NCBI GenBank assembly: GCA_963989385.1
Contig: OZ022502.1
Coordinates: 12,139,001-12,203,000 of the forward strand
DNA length: 64,000 bases
From: Ctena decussata
Lineage: Eukaryota > Mollusca > Bivalvia > Lucinida > Lucinidae
Reading direction: 5' to 3'
In this document: one piece after another, positions 1 to 9,300 of the stretch
Layout: every line of letters begins with the position of its first letter
Position numbering within the stretch: the stretch's first letter is position 1
Notes under the pieces: model-generated
Database searches by the model: none
Told to the model about the DNA's origin: nothing
The model's input: the letters and a program-made list of their open reading frames with translations, nothing else
Position numbers and translations under genes: made by a program

Positions 1-494
1 ATTCAAACAGACCCATACTAAATACATATTTATCTAATACCGAATGAATGACAAATACAAACAATGATATTATTCAAACAGAAGCATACTAAATACATAT
101 TTATCTAATACCGAACAAACGTGATTCACAGACTTAGACATTACTGTCTCTACATTCAGATCCAAGCTTAATTTAGGTGCCTTATCTGTCAAAACAAGGT
201 TTATTCTTATATAACAAAATTAGCTATGTTCAGACATACAAATATTTGGAAGCCATACAAACAAAGTAATATACATGCATATACCATTTGCTATATCCAT
301 GTACCGATACCACATGCTATATCCATGTACCGAGTTAGATATAATTATATTAACAAAAATGTCTCATATTTCCTATATTAAATATTCAGGAACACATGTG
401 CAGCATCAATGTCAACTTGCATGAGCCTTGTGTTTGTTTGTTTTGATCAAAGTGATACACTAATGTTTTTGAAGATATTGATGTTCACTCTATT
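1..494. repeat. Duplicated flank with short direct repeats, no gene
   Basis: AT-rich non-coding sequence shared with 24115..24983. A unit containing ATTCAAACAG and ATACATATTTATCTAATACC occurs twice, starting near 1 and 72. A unit containing GCTATATCCATGTACCG occurs twice around 290..331. I see no coding potential. Confidence 0.7.
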
Positions 495-2681
495 TAAACA
501 AGAGGGCCATGAGGCCCTGAACTGCTCACCTGAGCAATTGGCAAACAGGCTGTACTCATAAGTCTTCATGTACTCATCAAGACAACCATATATACCATTT
601 TCTAAGCCTAAATCTTCAAAAACTTTCCATGAAATCTTATGTTCTAGCATTTTCCCATATTTGACCTTGCCGTTAAATGGTCATGGTCAACCCCATGTCA
701 TCATTTTGAACACTCTTGATAGAACTGGAGTACCCAATGCTCACCAATCAACCCCTGGAGGCTCTATATGTATTGTGATTACAATTGGCCCTTTGGCTTT
801 TGAGGAAATGTTTAAAAATGTCAAAATATGAGAGATCTGGGTCAAAGGTCAAAGAATGACCTTGACCTCTTGTACTCATAATTCTTCATGACCTCATTAA
901 GATGACTGTATATACCAATTTTGAGGCCAAATACTTCCCATGAAATCTTATGTTCCAGCATTTTCCCATATTTGACCTTGCTGTAAAAAAGGTCAAGGTC
1001 AGCCAAAGGTCATAATTTGAACAATCTTGATAGTACTGGAATACCCAATGCTACATACCAATTTTCAAGGCCATCGGTCAATCGGTTCTGGAGAAGATTT
1101 TTAAAGGTTTATACCATATATGGTTATGGCGGCCATGTTGGTCATGTGACCCAGACCATTTGAAGAAATTTTCGTTTCCTCAACCCCTGAAGGCTCTATA
1201 TGATGTTTGGTTACAACTGGCTCATTGGCTTTTAAGAAGAAGTTTGAAATTGTCAAAATATGAGAATTCAGGGTCAAAGGTCAAAGAATGACCTTGACCT
1301 CTTGTACTCATGAATCTTGATGTATTTACTGATTTTTAGGCCTAAATCTTCAAACCTTTCCATGAAATCTTATGTTCTAGCATTTTCCCATATTTGACCT
1401 TGCTGTAAAATGGTCAAGGTCAACCCAATGTCATCATTTTGAACACTCTTGATAGAACTGGAGTACCCAATGCTACATACTAAGTTTCAAGGCCATCGGT
1501 CAATTGGTTCTGGAGAAAAAGATTTTTAAAGGTTTTTACAATATATAAGTGTGGCGGCCATGTTGGTCATGTGACCTAAACCGTTGAACAAATTTTCATT
1601 CCCTCAACCCCTGGAACCTCTATACGAAATTTGGTTACAATTGACCCAGTGTTTTTTTTATAAGATTGTTTGAAATTGTCAAAATATGAGGGTTCTGGGT
1701 CAAAGATCAAAGAATGACCTTGACCTCTTGTACTCACAACTCTTCATGTCCTCATTATGATGATTGTATATACAAATGTTTAGGCCTTAATCTTCAAATC
1801 TTTCCATGAAATCTTATGTTCTAGCATTTTCCCATATTTGACCTTGCCGTAAAAAAGGTCAAGGTCAACCCAAGGTCATAATTTGAACAATCTTGATAGT
1901 ATTTGTGTACCTAATGCTACATACCAAGTTTCAAGGCCATCCGTCAATTGGTTCTGGAGAAGAAGATTTTTAAAGGTTTTTACCATATATGGGCATGGCA
2001 GCCATGTTGGTCATGTGACCTGGACCGTATGATTTTTTTTTCGTTCCCTCAACCCCTGGAGGCTCTATATGAAATTTCGTTTCAATTGACCAAGTGGCTG
2101 TTGAGCAGATTGTTTGACATTGTCAAAATAAGAGAGTTCTGGGTCAAAGGTCAAAGAATGACCTTGACCTCTTGTACTCATAAATCTTCATGTACTCATT
2201 AAGATGACTGTAGATACTGATTTTTAGCCCAAAATCTTCAACAGTTTCCAAGATATCTCTTGTTGTAGCATTTTGCCATATAAAAGCACAAGGAAGCAAA
2301 TTTGACCTTGCCGTAAGAAAGGTCAAGGTCAACCCAAGGTCATAATTTGAACAATCTTGGTAGTACTTGCTTACCCGATGCTACATACCAAGTTTCAAGG
2401 CCATTGGCCTTTTGGTTCTGAAGAAGAAGATTTTTTTAGGTTTTTACCATATATGGGCGTGGCGGCCATGTTGGTCATGTGACCAGGACCGTTTGAACAA
2501 TTTTTCGTTCCCCCTTCCTCTGGAGGCCACATATGAAATTTGGTTACAATTGGCCCAGCAGTTTCAGAGAGGAAGTCGTTTGAAATTGTTGACGGACGGA
2601 CGACGGACGACGGACGACGACGGACGACGGAGCCTTACCATCCTATAAGCTCCCCCGGAGCCGCTGGCTCAGGTGAGCTAA
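495..2681 (+). mobile_element. Hairpin-ended tandem-repeat element, ~435-bp core, present only in copy 1
   Basis: The left end reads AACAAGAGGGCCATGAGGCC and contains a short AGGGCC/GGCCCT palindrome followed by GCTCACCTGAG. The right end is a GACGGAC-rich stretch (~2590..2632), then an imperfect hairpin (~2649..2680) ending CTCAGGTGAGCT and an A-run. The body is about five diverged units of ~430-440 bp, recognisable by TGACCTTGACCTCTTGTACT at ~857, 1289, 1714 and 2159. Copy 2 of the duplication has an empty site at ~24983, so this is an insertion after duplication or a segregating polymorphism. No ORF here looks real. It is probably non-autonomous; the family name is not established. Confidence 0.85.
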
Positions 2682-3267
2682 AAAAATCAACATTGCACTC
2701 ATTAGTGCAAATTGGTAAGATTTTATAGACATTTTTTACAGTTTTAAAAATGTAATCTAAAATACCATTGAAACTATGTTGTTACATATAAATATTATAT
2801 ATCAATCTGACTGTAAAGCAAGGATTCTACTTGGCCATTCTGAAGATGTACCGGTATATGCAATTTGAAGTCTGTGGCTCCCATAGGAACAGAGAAATCT
2901 GTGACAAAAATTAAATTGAGAGAAAGAAAAAATGGACAAGCACAGGCAATGATAAGCAGAAGAAGACTGATTCTATGTTACATGATTTATCTAGTCATAC
3001 TCAACATTTGCAACAAATTAAAAAATCCTTTCTGTAGTAGTTCCTGAAAAATATGTCAAAAATTTGATTGGAGAAACAGAAAAAAAAGGAAAACAAAGGC
3101 AATTATGAGAAATCTGATTCCCACTTACAGGATACAACTAGACATACATAGTGTTTGTACCAAATTTCATAATCCTAGCTGTAATGGATATAAACATTAA
3201 TCTATTATATACAAATGTAAGTTGTGCCATTACGGAAGGTGGCCACCCTCATCAATGCATAGCCACC
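2682..3267. other. Non-coding sequence 3' of Helentron 1, nothing recognised
   Basis: This resumes the duplicated flank after the insertion and matches 24985..25571. It is AT-rich with no convincing coding or structural RNA signal. On the minus strand it lies downstream of the Helentron stop codon and may contain the true 3' terminus of the transposon, but homology with copy 2 continues through it, so the boundary cannot be read here. Confidence 0.5.
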
Positions 3268-3305
3268 AACAATACCAACCTCAAAATTATGAGGTTGGTA
3301 TTGTT
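3268..3305 (-). other. 16-bp perfect stem-loop just 3' of the Helentron 1 gene
   Basis: AACAATACCAACCTCA and its exact reverse complement flank a 6-base AAATTA loop, starting 50 bp past the stop codon on the minus strand. A second, smaller dyad (GGTGGC/GCCACC) abuts it at about 3241..3268. Helitrons and Helentrons carry a 3' subterminal hairpin, so this is a candidate 3' end signal. It could instead be a 3' UTR structure. The exact terminus is not visible because flanking sequence is duplicated as well. Confidence 0.6.
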
Positions 3306-3354
3306 AAAACAAAACGGGTGAATAATTATATTGTATGGTTATATAATGTACAAT

Positions 3355-6300
3355 CTATGTATGATAATATACTATTTTGTGATCAGACCAGTATGTTTCA
3401 ACTGTACCTACACTTCCATTTTGATTTGAAAACACAAGATCAATTGCTGAAAGACTATCTGTTGTTGGCTGATCTATATATGATTTGCAGGCAAATGTTT
3501 GATCCATGAACTTAACAATGTCACTACATCCCTGGAAAATATTAATGTTAAAATCTCCAATAACAAGTAATGGTTTGGCTACATCTAAATGAGGTACAAG
3601 CTTTCTTTCTAGAAGAGACTTGAGATTATGATATGACAAACCAGGTGATTTGTATAACACTACAATTTGCATTTTACACAACACATGCTCAATATTTATA
3701 CTTGTAAATTCCAACTTTTGTGAGCTGTATGACAGTACAGGAGTCACACCAACATCGTCATTAACATATATTGCCAGACCATGTGAAGGCCTATTTGCCT
3801 GTATATTTGTCTCTTGATCATTTCTAATCAGACGATATCCATGTATGTTGTAATCAATCGTATCATCATTCTGATGTAATCTAGTTTCTGCGAATCCAAT
3901 AACGTGGGCAGACAATAAATTATAATCATTCCTGACATCCTCAATGTGTTTGTGTAAAGAACGACAATTATTGAATGCAACTTTAAAATGAGACGATGAA
4001 TCTACAGAATCCAAAGGAATATAGCAGAGTTTTAGCATGGCTTCATCATAAAATCGTTTCATTTCTGTATGGACTTGTTCATCAAGAGCTAAAGCCTTTT
4101 CATTGAAATTCAAGATTTGAAGATTTTGTAAAGATCTAACTCGACTCAGAGCAACATAGTGGATATGGGGGACTTTTCTTGCCCTTTGTTGTGATAAATC
4201 AATAACAACTCTGTTTAATGTAGTGCCTTGTGCTCGGTGAACAGATCGACCTGCAGATGGTTGCAAAGGAAACTGAATTCTCTCAAACGTAATATTTCTT
4301 CTGTCATTTGTAAATGTCCGTTGTATATCAAATATTGGAGTCCAATTATCATTTATTTTATCGTGATAAAATCCTCTTCTTTTGAATTTTTCTCTGGTTT
4401 CAATTCCTGCTTTTTCATTGTCAAACTGAACCCAAATAATGCTTGGACGGTTTTGTATTGCCTGCTTGTATTCAATAAATTTTACAACACATGACGCCCC
4501 GTTTGCAAGTCCATCTTCAGTGTTAATGTTAATATTTATATCATATATCATATCTACAACCACTGTCAATGAGCAATGAAGGTTTGCGGTTTTGCTTGGG
4601 TCTGTTGATATTTGTTTAATTTTTGCATCCTGCTTGTCTTTTGACAGCTTTGGGGAAACAACAGAATCGTGACAAGGTACAATAACTTTTTCTGCATGCA
4701 TACTGGATATGATTGAATGATTGAACAAATGCATAAAGTGGTTTTCTGCAAACAAGTGTGGAGCATTCAACCAATGGTCATCGGCAGTTGAGATTGTTTC
4801 ACATGTTTTTAGTTTAAGTTTGTCTGCTTCTGTTAATTCATTGTGTCTAAGTCTATTTAGGAGCTGTGCAAATTCGAGATCGTTTTTCTGTCTCATGATT
4901 TCTGTCAACTCAAACATAGTAAAATATTCTTTCCATAGGTTCACAGACAATGATTCAGCACCTTTTGCTGAAGTGTTAAAGATCCAATTTCCACTCACAG
5001 GTTTCAACTGATAAAGGTCACCAACAGCAATAATACTGACGCCACCAAATGGTTTCCGTGTTCCTTTCAGCTCTTGAAGTCTTTGATCTATGAAATTTAA
5101 CATAGAATTACTAACCATTGAAATTTCATCTATAATGACCACTGATAAATTCCGATATTTGGATCTAAATGTATTCAAGTTGTCACAGCTCAATGTCTGA
5201 TCTGATTGTTTGTATTTTTGTTTGAAAGCTGATGAAATTGTTGAACCACTGATATTAAATGCAGCTTTACCTGTATATGCACATAATAACACACTTATGT
5301 CATCCGCATTTTCTCCTTCTCTTAGATTTAACATCCTAAACAAAGTCTGATACAGCGCTCTAATAACAACACTTTTACCAACACCAGCTCCCCCAGAAAG
5401 AAAAGCATATAATGGTTCATCCTTAGTCTTAATCCAGTGTATTACATGATTGTAAAAATGCATTTGTTTAGTGTTTAAACATCTCAACAGTTCTCTATAC
5501 TGTTGTTCTGGCAGTATATTTTCATTAGGATTTATTTGTGGTGCAGAAACTGAACATCCTATTTCAATTGCAATGTCATGATTCCTATGTTCATAAGCTC
5601 TATCAGGATTAAAATATACAAAGGCTTCTGATTCTACTGCATTTTCCTCGGCAGTATCGGCTTCTATTTGCTCTGTTCCTGGGGCAATTTCATCAAATGC
5701 ATCACATTCCGTCTCTGCCATATCTCTTGCTTGCTCTAACTCCTCGACATGGTGTTCATATTCTCGGCATTTCAACTCTATCATATGTTTCATAGATTCA
5801 AAGTGTTCTTTGTAAGTACCAAAATTTCCTTTCAAATCATTTTGCTCATTCCTCCATGGATAAAACAAGAGCAGTTTTTCTCTGAAATGGTTTTCTTCAT
5901 CTGAATTACGATTGAACCGAACATAGCGTATTATTTTGTAAGTTCCACGCCGTTTTATCTTTATGTCATTTTTCAAAGTTATTAAAGCCATATCATCATG
6001 AAAACATTTATCAACATTGTTATCAACAAGAGTGTCATTTTCTTCGTTGTCCATATCTGGTCTATCATCATTTTCATTTTCCATAGAAATGTCATCATTA
6101 ACTTCATCATCCATATCTGTTTTCATACCTTCTGGGTAGACTATGTTTAGTTGAGACACATAATCAGCCAAACACCAATTTTCCAAAACTTTTGGTCGCT
6201 TTGAATATCGTTTGATCACATTATCAGACATTATTTTTGTTGAATCAGGGGGTAATTCGCCAAGAACTGACTTTGACTTTAATAACTGCACGCGCTTGTC

Positions 6301-9300
6301 CGAAGTTGATGTATTTATAAATACAACATCTCTGGTGCAGTTTGTTAACGGCATTTGCAGAACTAGGTATACAGCCTCTTGAGCACTAACTTCTACACTA
6401 TTTGAAAAAACATTTCCAATATGCCTCACTTGTCTTTTGATATCCATGTTGTCGTTTCTCGCCTCTTTGGCTGCTGAATATAATAAATTACTCATTCCCC
6501 TTTGCGACTTACTGATATATGAAACAATGTACATAGCACATGCATATGGATCAAGCACAAACTGCATATCAATATTTGCCTTCCATGCCTTCAATACAGT
6601 CTTATTGTATAAATTTACACGGATCTCACTTGGTTTTCTTTTCAAAAACACCTTTGATGATTTTAATGAGCTTCGAATGCATCGGATGTAATCCTCTTCA
6701 CTCATCTGAACAACTGTTGTCAGAAATTGTTTGTATGTCATATCATATCCATTTTTTTCATTATTCATTTTTTTCTGTAAGTTTTGGTGTAACTTGATGT
6801 ACTTATCCTGGTCTACTTCAAGCGGATCTAACACCATTGTACATGGAAGTGGGGGTAATGGATATCCAAAGCGGCATATTTTGTCAACTTTTTTTCTACA
6901 TGTTCTAGAATGTTTGTGAATTTGAATATCTGTCAAATGTTTCATTTCTTGGTCATCCACACAACACTGTAAAAACTCATCCACAAAAGCAGTTATTTCG
7001 GCATTTGTGTTCACATTAAATTTTGGGGCATTTTCAATCCAAACAATCATGTGAATGTGTGGTGAACCTCTTTGCTGAAATTCAACTCGATAAAAGTAAT
7101 CAGTAAGTTTTCCAATAGGTTTATGGTCACTTTTCAAAACCGAATTAATAAATTCATGCACTCTATGATCAAAGTATCTGGAGCAAGTGACAGGGTCTGC
7201 CTGAACAAGTTTAATCTTTTGTTCCCATGTAAGATTATTTACCTGTTCATCAGTGTATTCAACATTATTATTTAAGTTAGCTAACATTTTCAAAAGATCA
7301 GTCCATCTTGTATCAGCAGAAGATAGAGACATAAACCAGGTGGGTAGGCCTAACTGGCGTATCATTGCAAACACATCCTTTTTCTTAGTCTCTAAATATG
7401 CTGGCGAATTTCTAATTTGCTTAAACAAATAATAACCTTCATCCCTTTTAACAATGTTGTCAATATAATTTGGATCTCTTGCTTGTGCAGCAGTCATAGT
7501 GTTTGTTCCAGTTTGACACCTTCTGACAGCAAGATTGGCTTTATCATTTAACTGTTTCATCTGTATTTTTTTCAGCTTGAAAAATATGTTTGGCACACTG
7601 TTAGCAGCTCGTCTGTCTACACTCCTTAACTCCCATTTTGCTATATCACTGTAATATACTGGTACCATTCTTTTGTCATTTTCCATTCTTTTTTGTCCGC
7701 AGTATATGCTTGGGAAACAAAGGAATTCTGAATCTTTGTCTTGGTAGATACTTAATGGTTGCTGACCTTCTCCAGGTGCAAAGGTAAATGTAGAATTTCT
7801 GTTTTCAATATTTGCATCATCTAAGAGAGTATCAATGTTTCCGACATTTTCTTGGCTAACTTCTTCTGCATCAGAATCATACAGTTCATCACTGGATGAT
7901 CTTTTTGCACTAGAACTTACTGAATCAGATTCATTTTTGAGAAGTTCACATGAATTTTCATGAAAAGTTTTTTTGTTATGACATTCATCTTGTGATATTG
8001 CACCTACAGTCGAATTACTTGTTTCAGATGACACAAACTCTTCTATTAATTCATTGCAATCTTCTGTAACACTTTTGATCCACTCCTCATCTATATCTAC
8101 ATTTGCATTCTTATACAAATTGCTTGATTTCATCAACCAGTGTAATGCAACAAGCACTCTGAGTGGTCTTACATTTTCAGAGAATGCACAAGACTTAAAT
8201 GACATTCTTTTTTTCAGTTTCACTGCTACTGTTACATTTTCGTTAAACGGTCTGGGCAATGCATCAATGACAGGTTGTATGTCTACTGGAGCGTTTACAA
8301 CATTTCCTTTAACTGACAACTGACGGCCTCTTGGCAATTCTCTAATCTGCATAAATGGTATTCGCAAAGCAATTAAACGCTCCTCTAGTGGAAACAGATC
8401 CAATTCTTTAGGTTTTGTAGGCCACTCCATTCCATTTAAAACAGATAATTTAGGAACTTTTCCTGCACAAATACTGCTTTTGCAAGTTACACATACCCAT
8501 TCCTTATTATCAATGGATATAAATTTTGTCAAATATTTTTGTTGTTGATCATAAGACAAAGATGTAACTTGAGACACACTATGTTTAAACCATATCTGGT
8601 GGCAACAGCTGCATATGTATACTGGACCAATTGATATGCTTTTATGAAAAAGCTCTATACATGTGTTTATATCAAAACCAGATTTTCTTCGTTTTGAAGC
8701 TATACATTCATTTTCATGAAATATTGGGTTTTTACGTTTAGAAGATTTCCTGTTACAATCTAGTATCTTTTCTGTCTGATTATTTCTGGAGTCTGCTCTC
8801 CATTGTTGTTTTGCAACTCTTTCTTTTTCCACATTGTATGGGTTCATTCTAGCCTTCTTCTTAGATTTGTTTTGTATCTTAATTTCCCTTCTTTTGAAAT
8901 CATATGACTGTCGACTGATTCTTTTTTGTTCTGCCTCCCATTGATTATATTGCTCAATCAATCTAGTTCTTCTTTTACAAGCCTTTTGATTAAAATTTTC
9001 CTTAGCTTTAAACTCCGCAGATTGCCTTGCCTTTTGTTTTGATTCTCTGTTCGATTTCTTATCTTTTGCTTGGTACTCCTCAGATTGCCTTGCCTTTTGT
9101 TTTGATTCTCTGTTCGATTTCTTATCTTTTGCTTTGTAGTCCTCAGATTGCCTTGCTTTTTTCAATGACTCTCTGTGACATTTATGATCTTTTGCTTTGT
9201 ACTCATCAGATTGCCTTGCCTTTTGTTTTGATTCTCTGTTCGATTTCTTATCTTTTGCTTTGTACTCCTCAGATTGCCTTGCTTTTTTCAATGACTCTCT

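Noticed and set aside
3355..4100. Separate LINE-type endonuclease gene at the 3' end of each Helentron
   Set aside because: The EEP domain is in the same uninterrupted frame as the helicase in both copies, which is the normal Helentron arrangement, so it is a domain and not a second gene.
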